This document shows positions 54,656 to 64,000 of a stretch of 64,000 nucleotides of DNA, in pieces. This stretch comes from Aricia agestis (taxonomy: Eukaryota; Arthropoda; Insecta; Lepidoptera; Lycaenidae): contig NC_056410.1 of the NCBI RefSeq assembly GCF_905147365.1, positions 7,601,501 through 7,665,500 on the forward strand. The letters run 5' to 3'. The notes beneath the pieces are model-generated. The model had not been told where the DNA came from and searched no databases. It worked only from the letters and a program-made list of their open reading frames with translations. Both the position numbers and the translations under genes were made by a program. Position 1 is the first letter of the stretch, and every line of letters starts with the position of its first letter.

Positions 54656-54939
54656 TTTTTTTATGAAATAAGGAGGCAAACGAGCAAACGGGTCACCTGA
54701 TGGAAAGCAACTTCCGTCACCCATGGACACTCGCAGCATCAGAAGAGCTGCAGGTACGTTGCCGGCCTTTTAAGAGGGAATAGAGGAGGGTAGGAAAGGG
54801 AATAGGGTAGGGGATTTTTTTTATTATTATAAAATTGGGGCCGTCTATGGACTGTTCGTCCATATCTTTTTTTTTTGTTATTTTATTATTTCGATTTTTC
54901 GCATATATAGGGTAGGGGATTGGGTCTCCGGTAAACTCT
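54656..54939 (-). repeat. SINE, minus strand, with a 92-bp insertion
   Basis: The poly(A) end lies at left, then AAACGAGCAAACGGGTCACC, the TGGACACTCGCAGCATCAG block and GGCCTTTTAAGAGGGAATAG, into the purine tract. It is interrupted at 54815 and resumes to GGTCTCCGGTAAACTC, where it is truncated. Confidence 0.78.
54816..54907 (-). mobile_element. Tiny retroposed insertion inside the SINE
   Basis: Ninety-two bases are flanked by an exact 13-bp duplication TAGGGTAGGGGAT (54803-54815 and 54908-54920). The T run at left is a poly(A) tail on the minus strand, preceded by GACGGCCCCAATTTTATAAT. This is the pattern of a 5'-truncated LINE-mediated insertion. Confidence 0.75.
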
Positions 54940-56098
54940 ATTGAGAACTAGAACTACTATTGAGTCACTACTCATTTTTCCGCCAGGAAAGGAATATAAT
55001 TTATTTTAAGCGTTGCTAAAATTTTCTTTGTTACTACAGAACATTCGTACAAAACTGGCATACTGCGCACTATTTTGAATTATTATAAAAATTGCCTCTT
55101 TTTGATATCTTGAGAATATTTTCGTAATAATGCAACTTACAAACTGTATGACTTTGCCAAGTGCATGTAGAGCCAAATTATAGTACCATGCCAAATTAGT
55201 CTTACGTCCTAAATAGACTTACTTAAGTCTTACAATCCAGACTGTAGAATACTGTAAAAGTGTGATCTCTTTTTCAAGGTCTGCTTTTTTGGAAGACATT
55301 TGATATCGATATTTTATTAATCTCTAAGGCCCAGGAAATAATCGAGGAAATAAGTATTTTCGGAAAAAAATACAGTTTTTGCAGACAAATTGCAAAGTTA
55401 CGAGCAACATTTATAATGATCATCAGCTACTGAATCTTGATATTAATATGAAATTATATTTTGTCTGTCAGACTATCTGTTTATCAGTCTGTATGTCTGA
55501 CTGTCTAGATAAAAGTAACTTTCCCTTAATAAAATTTGTAATGTATAAACGAAATTGAAATATTTGAATGAACTAAACTATCAAATATTTCACTAACACC
55601 AAAATTCACTTAGAACAGTGAAGGACAAAGCGAGGTGGTACTACTCGGTACCAGGCGACAGGAACATTACAGTGAATCACCGATATAATGATATTTTAAT
55701 TATCATGATCACTTGATCGATAAAATAATAGATTTAATGTAGGTTATAGTAGGCACTTTGTGACAAGAACACAAGACAAGAAGACAAGGCTTGGTCGTAG
55801 CTCGTAGCTCGAAAAAAAAAAATACTTTAAAAGCCGTCTGCTACTGCCTCTGGTTGCACGCACACATCTATCAGTCTACAGCTGTGTTGCTAAAATACTG
55901 CATGCTTGTCTCTGTGCTAAGTTCGATTGCAAGAATATTACAAGTCGTATTTAAATATTAATGTTTTCATTTCTATTGATAGAAGTTATAAAATCAGTGT
56001 CCGTTTTAGTCTCAGATCAAGTTATAAGTGCTATGTTATGTAGGTACCTATTGTAATAAATTACCTACTACTATAATTTGTATATTTATGATATATTG
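54940..56098. other. No gene identified
   Basis: No recognised features. Confidence 0.4.
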
Positions 56099-56215
56099 AA
56101 AAATCAGGCAAGTGCGAGTCGGACTCGCGCACGTAGGGTTCCGTATCGTTATAGAGCAAAAGTAAGCCACAAATTATGTGTTGTTGACACAATATGTCAT
56201 ACATAATGAATTAAT
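56099..56215. repeat. GGGTTCCGT dispersed repeat, one end
   Basis: GGCAAGTGCGAGTCGGACTC, GCGCACGTAGGGTTCCGTAT and ATAGAGCAAAAGTAAGCC. The rest is missing. Confidence 0.6.
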
Positions 56216-57713
56216 ATAATTATTTATTTATTTTTCATGGTTTTGCGATTTGGCTATTGACTAGTAGCCGCAACAAACCAGACTTTCTTGGCATTTTGCT
56301 ATTAAGCAGGTAGACAACAAACATAAAGATTTACTCAAATTATGTAAAAGTGATATAGTTCTCAAAAATAATATCTAAAATGCTATTTAAAATACCACAA
56401 TGGATCAGAGAAAACCTCGGATGAAGAAAACTGCTTTTGAATAATTAATCTAATAAATACTAATCTCAATTTTTCATTTCAAACAAAGGCTGTGGTGGTA
56501 CGTAAGTGACCTAAAATGTAAATTTTTTTAAGAACTACTTGACTCCGCGAACTTCGTTTCATGGGCCTGCAAAACAGTCAGTCCTTCGTCAGTACTTTCT
56601 GTATTCCCCACACATTTAGGCACTATCATCTCTCCAGCATATTTGGAAGATCTAGATGAGATCGATAGCCGGTCGTTCGACTTGCAAATATAATATTTTC
56701 CATTACACATTCGTAGTAGCTGCCGCCGTTGCCGCGTCAGCGCGGGCGCCTTATTTTGAGCGTAATCAAACTGTCCTTACTTCTAAAATATTTGGCTCAT
56801 GGTAATAATTTAAAGGACAATTCTATTTTTCACATAATTCCAATTAATATTTTGAAATTTATGTAGGTAAGGATTAATAACGAATATGCAAAAAAAGTCA
56901 CGCTAGAAGGAGATGATTTGAAGTAAATTTTTTAATGAAAGTAATGGTTATTATTCGTTAACCATAAAAGATAGACATAAGCTGCCCTGGGCTTTTTTTG
57001 TAGATAATGATGAGTACTATAAATATGTATATCATTATTTTGATGTATCATCAGTATTTTTCGTAGCGGAAGCGAAATAATGAAATTTTTGGCATATTTT
57101 TAACACTTTGGGTTATATTTTTGCTATTTTCGGTAGGATCCTTAATATTTTTCAGAATAATACATAGCCAGTGTTCTTTGCAAATGATGTAGCTTTCCAA
57201 AAGTAAAAGAATTTTTAAAATTAGTTTAGTAGTTATTGAGCCCATTCAATACAAACAAAACTTTTTCTCTTTATAATTTAAAACAAACTTTTTCTCTTTA
57301 TAATTAATTTATTTTTTATTTTGTTTAGTTAATTTATGTTATGCTATCAAAAAGGCAATAAAATAGTGTTGGTAATAATTTTTAATTTCAATGTTTTAAG
57401 TAAGTTTTCATTTCGGATGAAAATTTGATTTTATTTTCCGAATTATTTAAATCATAAGAAATGTTTTGTATTTTCCTACGTACATTGTTTTTACGTTTTA
57501 TTTGACAGAAGTCCATAAAAATATTTTTGTCTTTAAATTATTGTCGTTTTTGTTGGTAATTTCTACATGCCACATATTTTTTAATTAACAGTTATCACTT
57601 AACAATGACATAAATGCCACTTCCGACAAGCAATCGTCGATTTTCTACAAGCAACAATGTCGGTTCTGGCACTTCCGACAAATCAGCATTACTCGTACCC
57701 CGTTAAAAAGGTA
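56216..57713. other. AT-rich; one Helitron 5' relic near 57120-57262
   Basis: AGTTATTGAGCCCATTCAATAC and CTTTTTCTCTTTATAATTT resemble the leading end of a minus-strand Helitron. Otherwise nothing is seen. A perfect 15-bp hairpin (CGTATTTTATGCCTA) follows at 57714-57745. Confidence 0.4.
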
Positions 57714-57745
57714 CGTATTTTATGCCTAAATAGGCATAAAATACG
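57714..57745. repeat. Perfect 15-bp hairpin
   Basis: CGTATTTTATGCCTA and its inverse around AA. Confidence 0.8.
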
Positions 57746-58189
57746 AGATACTCATAATAACATATCAAACGTAAATAACTTTTATATAGTATTACCCTGA
57801 AATTTCATGATCCTACTTGAAATAAGTAAAAAGTTATGCACAATTTAGACTTTGAATCGGTCTCCTGTAAAGTTGTTGTTTTTCACATCCGACATTGTTA
57901 ATAGTCATGGGCGAATTATAGCCTACGTCACTAAAAAAATTATTAAAATCGATTCAGTAGTTTTGATTTTAAATAATTTATATTCATTACTACCCGTGGC
58001 CCGCATATTCATATAAAATTTAAATCATAATATAACGCTGTAAAGGGCCATAATCAATAATAATGTATTTAAAGTATTTAATTGAATAAGCATTATTGCC
58101 ATATTGGTTAAAATCGCTTCAAAAATTAGCCATTATTTGAAGTTAAAAGTAAATGACAAAAAAATGTTATTGTGGGACATCCTTATACG

Positions 58190-58362
58190 TATATACCATC
58201 GCGGAGTTTTTTGTAGACCTTTTCAATGTGTACAATACTTGGTACATTATTTACATGAAGAATAGACCACGTGAAAGTACATAGGTTTCTTTTTTGCGGA
58301 AAAATTTACGGTTTCCGTGACATTCCTAAATTATGCGGGCGAAGCCGCGCGGAACATCTATA
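58190..58362 (+). mobile_element. HelB-like Helitron 3' part
   Basis: ATCGCGGAGTTTTTTGTAG, AATAGACCACGTGAAAGTAC and the hairpin GCGGGCGAAGCCGCGCGGAAC before CATCTA. This matches the inverse of the start of 32761-33127. Confidence 0.65.
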
Positions 58363-58779
58363 AACCCTTCCCGTGAGCGCATCCCCCGCATTGGTAGCGC
58401 CCACTTCGAAACGGGCGTAAATCGCAATATTTTAATTTCGCCATAACTTCTAATCCAAACGTCAAATTTTAATCATTCAAAGACCAAATATATTTAACAT
58501 AAACTGTACTTAGTGATGAAATAATTTATTTTGATAAGGATTATTAGCATGAGAAAAATAAATCCGTTTAAATGTAGTCCAAAAAGATTTTTATCAAGAT
58601 TTTTAAATAAATAAATGGTTGTTGTGCCTCACTTGACATAGATAGGTATAGTGTGCTGCGGACATTTTTGTAGGTATTTAAAAGCTCTCCATTTACTTAG
58701 AACATTGTATAGTTCTATCTTTTATAGTTTAGGCAGCGTACGCAAAATAAGTAAATTTTCTAGTTGTTTCTGAAAAACT

Positions 58780-58958
58780 GAAATATCTTACGGAACCCTT
58801 TATTTTACAAAATAAAAAGTAGCCTATGTTACTCGTAAATAATGTAGCTTTCGAATGGTGAAAGAATTTTTAAAATCGGTCCAGTAGTTTTTGAGCCTAT
58901 TCATTACAATTAAACAAACAAACAAACAAAGTTTACCTCTTTATAATATTAGTATAGA
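58780..58958 (-). mobile_element. Helitron 5' part
   Basis: It ends TTATAATATTAGTATAGA before T on the plus strand, with an (ACAA)n tract and CGGTCCAGTAGTTTTTGAGC. The 3' end is not recognised. Confidence 0.65.
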
Positions 58959-59009
58959 TTAAAGTAATAAAGGATTTTATAAAAATTTCAAGTGTCTGAT
59001 TATTACCAT

Positions 59010-59262
59010 TATTGAAATCGAGCAAAAAAGGCCAAAAAAGTCACGTCTCTTGTATGGAAGCCCCCCTTCATTAATTATTTTATTTTGTTTTTAGTATTTG
59101 TTGTTATAGCGGCAACAGAAATCACAATCTGTGAAATTTTCAGAACTCTAGCTAAAGCGGTTTTTGAGACACAGCCTGCTGACAGACAGACGGACAGACA
59201 GACAACGAAGTCTTAGTAATAGGGTCCCGTTTTTACCTTTTGGGTACGGAATCCTTAAAAGT
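59010..59262 (-). repeat. GGGTTCCGT dispersed repeat, inverted partial copy
   Basis: CGAGCAAAAAAGGCCAAAAA, TGTTGTTATAGCGGCAACAG, a (GACA)n tract and AATAGGGTCCCGTTTTTACC mirror 3236-3480. Confidence 0.72.
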
Positions 59263-60141
59263 AATAATTAGTGAATTTATAATCTACCGTTCAAAATAAA
59301 GCTATAAGCAATAACAATAATTGTTAGCTGCCAGTACACATTGAACATTCAATTATCTTGAAAACATGAATATTCAGCATGGCTCACTTTGCAAAGCTTC
59401 GGAAAGAATTTTTTCACTTTACCTCTTTTTTTCAATAGGGTTGCCACTTGCCTCTTTTTCGCTTATTAATTGAAAAGTAATAAATCTACACTAGAAAAAT
59501 AATTTCCTATGTTAACAGTTAAAATATGTATGCACACTAATATTACAAAATATACAGAACATGTAATATGTTTGTTAGTACGAAATGTAACAGTTATTGA
59601 CTTCTCTTACATGCTTTATTTAGAATTTACAACTCAGAAAAATCATAGCTTAATTATATTATGTAATTTATACCCTCAGGCAAAAAAACTTGTTCCACAA
59701 TTACGAAAGATTGAGAAAAACAGACACCGCACAAAAAATAGTACCTATTAAAATTTTGGAGTCGCTCTACACATTATAAATTCACTTTACATTGGCTTAT
59801 GCCTGATAAACTGAAAACAATGGAGGCATCCCTAGTAGGCCGTAACGAGGCTCTGTTCGAATAAGCACGCAATTAGTGTGGAAAATTAAGCTCTACAAAT
59901 TCAATGCGTTTTAACCTTTTGTGCTTTTGCTCGCAAATTCCTCTAGTGCCTTTGTTGAAACTAGGACACTAGGTTTGTTCTAAGCGACCAATTATTTCAG
60001 TATTCGATACATAACTGGTATGGTTATAACCTATATCTGGCGTACTTACTTATTTTGGTTTTACAACTGTGTACAATTACTGTCAACAGCGAGTGGTAAT
60101 CAGTATTTTCGGAATTGTCATGTGTCATAAAGTTAAAGTAC
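59263..60141. other. No gene identified
   Basis: No recognised features. The 80-codon frame at 59509-59751 has no motif. Confidence 0.4.
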
Positions 60142-60363
60142 CTGGATGACCGAGCTTTGCTCGGTATAGCAAACACTCATTGACTTCGTGTTACTTAATA
60201 ACGCCATCTGCTGGTCGTTAAAACAATTAGTTGCTAACAAAATAGTATTATTATTCGCCAATAGATGTCAGGAAAAGTCATATTTTTCAGTTTATAGATT
60301 ATCGATAAAACACGAATAAAAATACATTTTCTGAAAATGATTCCCAGCTAGATCGATTTATCG

Positions 60364-60424
<61 letters not shown>

Positions 60425-60450
60425 AGAATTGCTCGTTTAAAGATATAAGA
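60142..60450 (-). mobile_element. Helitron HelI, long copy with (TA)n
   Basis: On the minus strand it runs from TCTTATATCTTTAAACGAGC through a (TA)n tract (60365-60421) and the CGATAAATCGATCTAGCTGG body to the hairpin ACCGAGC-AAA-GCTCGGT. The final CTAG has become CCAG. It has about 100 extra bases relative to copy 1. Confidence 0.75.
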
Positions 60451-60785
60451 TTTAGACTCATTTAAAAATGCATCGAATCACATCGCTGTGTCTCGTTACA
60501 ACGCGAATTTAGTGTTACAACTATCAACGATTTTAAAGTAGCCACCATAAACTAGTTAGGGTTTCGCAGTCAAACTAGGAATGAGTTTAAAAAATATATT
60601 TTCAGTACATCGCATGCATGATGGAGGTACATTTAATTTACCTTCTGCATCACTTCAATGTATAATGAAAGTGTGTCAGGGCATCACTGACAAAGCTTTA
60701 TCATTAAATAGGTCACGTGGTGAACGTTACAGATTATATTCAACATATTTATTAAATACTGCATATAAGTTGGGTGCAAAAGATA

Positions 60786-60930
60786 AAAAATCGGCTAAGT
60801 GCGAGTCACGACGGGTTCCGTACCGTTATAGAGCAAAAATAAGCTGGGTTAATTTCCGAAGTGGTGGTAGGTCAACACGTAGTACAAAATGATTTGTTTC
60901 AAATTTACTCTAAAATAAAATTATTGCTAT
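60786..60930 (+). repeat. GGGTTCCGT fragment followed by LINE 3' fragment
   Basis: AAAAAATCGGCTAAGTGCGA, CGGGTTCCGTACCGTTATAG, then CTGGGTTAATTTCCGAAGTGG and a tail of ATTTTATTTTATT. The 103-codon frame at 60581-60892 crosses these pieces and is not a gene. Confidence 0.55.
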
Positions 60931-61020
60931 TTTATTTTATTAATTCATCAAGCGCTCACCGTTGAACGAGACACAATAGAATATCTATTGTATCTCGTTT
61001 TCTCACGATCGACGGGTTAA

Positions 61021-61159
61021 GGGCCTGTTTCACCACTTTCTGATAAAGTGCCGAATAGGCTAATCACAACTTTTTTGACAGATTCTCCATACTTCATCTG
61101 TCAAGTTAAGTGGTGAATAGCCTATTCCGCACTTATCAGGAAGTGGTGAAACATGCCCT
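61021..61159. mobile_element. GGGCCTGTTTCACC MITE, copy 2
   Basis: GGGCCTGTTTCACCACTTTC to AAGTGGTGAAACATGCCC, inverted. TTAA precedes and TTAG follows. Confidence 0.78.
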
Positions 61160-61558
61160 TAGTGTTAATATTATCACGATTAAAGGGATTCAATGCAAAA
61201 GTGTGTGCCTGTCTGCCTGTCAATTTGTTACGTCTTGTCTTGCGGCTGGAAGTATTCGGTTGAAATTCAGTATGGAGATATTCTACATAATAAATAGTTT
61301 TTGTTGCGTAAAATCGACTCTGCGGAGTTTCAACAGTCATGTGGCATTAACGTTATACTATTAAAAAATTAAAAATGCAAAATCTAGAAATTCTTTCAAT
61401 GTCTTTATTGACTTCTTTAAAGTGAAATGACCTGAACTAGCCGTGACCTTGTCGAATGTCGACACTAGGCCGGGCCCAGTTCTTTACAAATCAATCCTAT
61501 CGATTGGTATGAAGTCACTGCTGGGAAGATTAATTATTTTTTTGGTTTATTTTATATA

Positions 61559-61602
61559 AAAACAACATTTTCCGGGTTAGCTAACCCGGAAAATGTTGTT
61601 TT
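61559..61602. repeat. Perfect 44-bp palindrome at a Helitron end
   Basis: The sequence from AAAACAACATTTTCCGGGTT through TAGCTA to its exact inverse has no loop at all. The right half with following TTGCC is the 3' end of a HelA-like Helitron on the minus strand (GGCAAAACAACA...GGGTTAG). Confidence 0.9.
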
Positions 61603-62730
61603 GCCATAATATACGTTATTTCGGAGTAAGAAAATGGATATTGACCGATTTTCAGACCTACAACGTACATTTTTTATTATTATCAAACAATAATCTCAAC
61701 AATCTTTTAAAACATAATTCAAAAAAGTAAGTGTAAAAATTTAAATTATTCACAAAGCATTAAGTGGTTGCAAAAATCAAAATATTTATTTCTAAGTAGG
61801 TTAACAAAGTTACTTTTACATCTACATGAGGCCTACCACCACTACGAGCAATATTCTTTAATTCTTTGTATTAAAAACTGTTACTTCTTTGACGCACTCG
61901 AATATATACTCTGGCGATGTTATGAGGAAACTTGTGTAATATTCCGCTATCTCCCGTAATGGAGGTCAGGGAAGTTCAATAAACGTCCGATAGCTTAACA
62001 AACTTAAGCTATTAACTGCTAGAAGTAGGCTTCAAAGATTTAAAAATATTTCCCGGCTAAGTGCAACTCAACTTCGGAATAAAGTTTCTTTTCAAAAGAA
62101 ATCACGTCAGTTATGGTATTTATGGCCAGTTCACTTTATTCCAATCCAGTGATACAATCCATTGCTGGATTAGATTTGGATTGAATTACGGTATACTGAT
62201 AGCCCTCAGGTAATAATAGCGTTTGAACGGACGAATGTGGAGGTGTTCACTTTAGGGTAAGGAACTTCAAAAAAATATTGAACTATGAAAGAAGATGGCT
62301 TTAGTCTATGGCTTGTATTTATATTTTACAACTGATAATATAAAACTTAGAAAATAGAACATTATTATTGCTTACTCCACATACAATTTTTATTACACAT
62401 CTGTAATTACCAAAATTTTTTCTACAGTTACAGAAACAACGTTAAAAACACAAAAAATAGTAAAGAAAAACAAAACAATATAAGTACATTAAGACGTGTA
62501 GTAGATATTAAATCAAAGTAATAATACCTAGGGTGGGTTAGGGAGCGGCGTAAGCCTTTAAGTATTAGCAAAAAACTTTTAGAGCCCTATATTTCAAAGG
62601 TTTTATTGAATAACCAAATAATATCCTGTTGTTAATACTCGTATTTTGTTTCAATTATTTTATTTAAACTGTTTTAAAATACAAGCCTACTACTAATATA
62701 ATAACTATACGGACATATAGTTTAGGATTG
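61603..62730. other. No gene identified
   Basis: CCAATCCAG-type sequence near 62130-62190 resembles the MITE at 46104. Nothing else is recognised. Confidence 0.4.
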
Positions 62731-63020
62731 ATAATAATAATAATAAACATTTATTCAACATGTAAACACATTACACCACATTACAAAACAGAACATAGCA
62801 AAACAAAAAACAAAGAAAAAAAAACAATCAGACGGACATTATAATACACATTTTTAATATATATCTGGGTACAAAACACAATGTAGTGTAATGCGAATGC
62901 TGCCGAAAAGGACCCCACTCAGGTGATGATCGCGGTATAGTACCTACACCGTGATCCCTGGTATTCTGTGGAGCCTTGTTGTCGTTCGCTCGACAGATGC
63001 ACACTGGCGTGCAAACTAAT
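62731..63020 (-). repeat. Possible retroposon tail
   Basis: (ATA)n followed by CATTTATTCAACATGTAAAC, then a less AT-rich block (AAAAGGACCCCACTCAGGTG) up to 63020. This looks like a minus-strand LINE 3' region, but no coding sequence supports it. Confidence 0.3.
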
Positions 63021-64000
63021 TATAATAAAATAGTATATATAACAATTTTTATAAGTAAATGCATAATAATTAGATAAAATAGATATGCTCAAATAATTTG
63101 TATACTTACATAAACTGTACCTACTTAAATAAAATGATAATATATATAATATTGGCAAAACACGTTAAAAACAATGATTTAGAAGTATTAAATTTAATAT
63201 TATCAATAAAAAGTTTCAAGTAACTATTTTCCTCTCACCCCAGTCAAAGAATATAATATTATGCATTACGCGAACCCCAGCTGCAACATGACGTCACGTG
63301 ATAGGCCATAGCTGAAAACAAAACAGCTGGCGTACTATAATACTTTATCTATGAGTTGGCGCCTAGCTGACGACTAACCTAGGTTGCAAGGAGATAAGAG
63401 CGACGCGTGCGCCGCATTCCGTGAGAGAATTTGGAACAGATCATACCTTATACACGTTGTTGTTTCTTATTAATTTATTAATTGTGTATGTGTTTGTGAT
63501 CGCCTGGTCTTGCATAATAGTCCTGATCTTGAGTAATATTGCGACTCCATCAGAAAAATATTTTACAATAGAAACAAAAGTATTTATTAGCGAAAATCCG
63601 ATAATATCAACATGAATGCTGAAAATATGGTTGTTTAATTTTAATTTCGTCAGCTTGGGAATAGCGTGTGTAATTAGAGTTTTAGTTTTGACAGTCGCTT
63701 AAATCACAGTATATTCACAATATAAATACTGTACAGTAATTATTGTGTTCTTTAGATCCGGCTTCCTATTTCTTAGGCGAATTCCAGACGCACGTTCTTA
63801 AATCACGTCTGTGCTCTGACTCCGATGGGTTACCTATAATAGTACTTATACAAATTTCTCGTGTCACAGCTCAGTGTTTATTGAAAAACTTCTCAAAGAC
63901 GGCTGGACCGACGTTGAAACTGAATTTCTGAGGTGTTATACCCCTTAATTATAAGGGTTTACTCAAAAAAAAAAAAAATATAATTAATTTTCTTGCTGTT
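63021..64000. other. Unassigned end of window
   Basis: There is a less AT-rich patch at 63260-63420 (AGCTGCAACATGACGTCACG). A HelA-like 5' fragment, AAATTTCTCGTGTCACAGC and AAGACGGCTGGACCGACG, lies at 63850-63915. The hydrophobic frame at 63421-63615 starts with GTG and lacks any Met, so I do not call it. Confidence 0.35.

Noticed and set aside
60581..60892. 103-codon frame with a basic C-terminus
   Set aside because: It runs from unique AT-rich DNA into a GGGTTCCGT fragment and a LINE tail. No family resemblance.
63421..63615. 64-codon hydrophobic frame that could be a membrane segment
   Set aside because: It begins with GTG, contains no Met, and lacks flanking splice or homology support.

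Overview
The window looks like AT-rich nuclear DNA from a moth or butterfly. That reading rests on the repeats: many short Helitrons ending in CTAG with a small terminal hairpin, a SINE family beginning ACGTGGGAGAGCC, RTE-type LINE sequence, GGGTTCCGT/ACGGAACCCT dispersed repeats and many foldback MITEs. This mix is familiar from Lepidoptera. No species is claimed. There is no bacterial, viral or organellar signature, and I see no rRNA, tRNA or CRISPR.

Only one host gene is well supported. It is a five-exon glycoside hydrolase family 1 gene (beta-glucosidase / myrosinase-like) on the + strand at 26579-30908. It encodes a predicted 505-residue secreted protein that keeps both catalytic glutamates but has an unusual Gln-Met in place of the usual His-Trp of the glycone-binding motif. 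Its introns carry a Helitron, a LINE tail, a hairpin and a GC-rich MITE. A foldback element lies just past its polyadenylation signals.

Layout. 0-9 kb: MITEs, Helitrons, SINE pieces, a TIR element with an internal foldback, and a decayed mariner inside a GGGTTCCGT repeat. 9-13.5 kb: Helitron HelA, several TIR elements and the palindromic CAGGGTGT MITE. 13.5-16.4 kb: a 5'-truncated, frameshifted RTE-type LINE. 16.5-25 kb: LINE ends, an interrupted Helitron, a full SINE, RTE and LINE ORF1 fragments, and nested foldbacks. 26-31 kb: the GH1 gene. 31-39 kb: Helitrons, a tail-to-tail SINE pair, and a foldback with a TTAGG-like core. 39.47-39.78 kb: a 309-bp P-element-like deletion derivative with perfect terminal repeats, an 8-bp target duplication and the first THAP-domain exon. 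40-48.6 kb: a Helitron inserted in a Helitron, a Tc1-like element inserted in a Harbinger-like MITE, and a MITE cluster. 49-64 kb: further Helitrons and MITEs, a large inverted repeat built on (TA)n tracts, and a 44-bp perfect palindrome.

The strongest candidate for something undescribed is the P-element-like insertion at 39472-39780. The nested insertions give several exact reference points for relative dating of the transposon families. Intervals not covered by an entry are AT-rich and held nothing I could identify.
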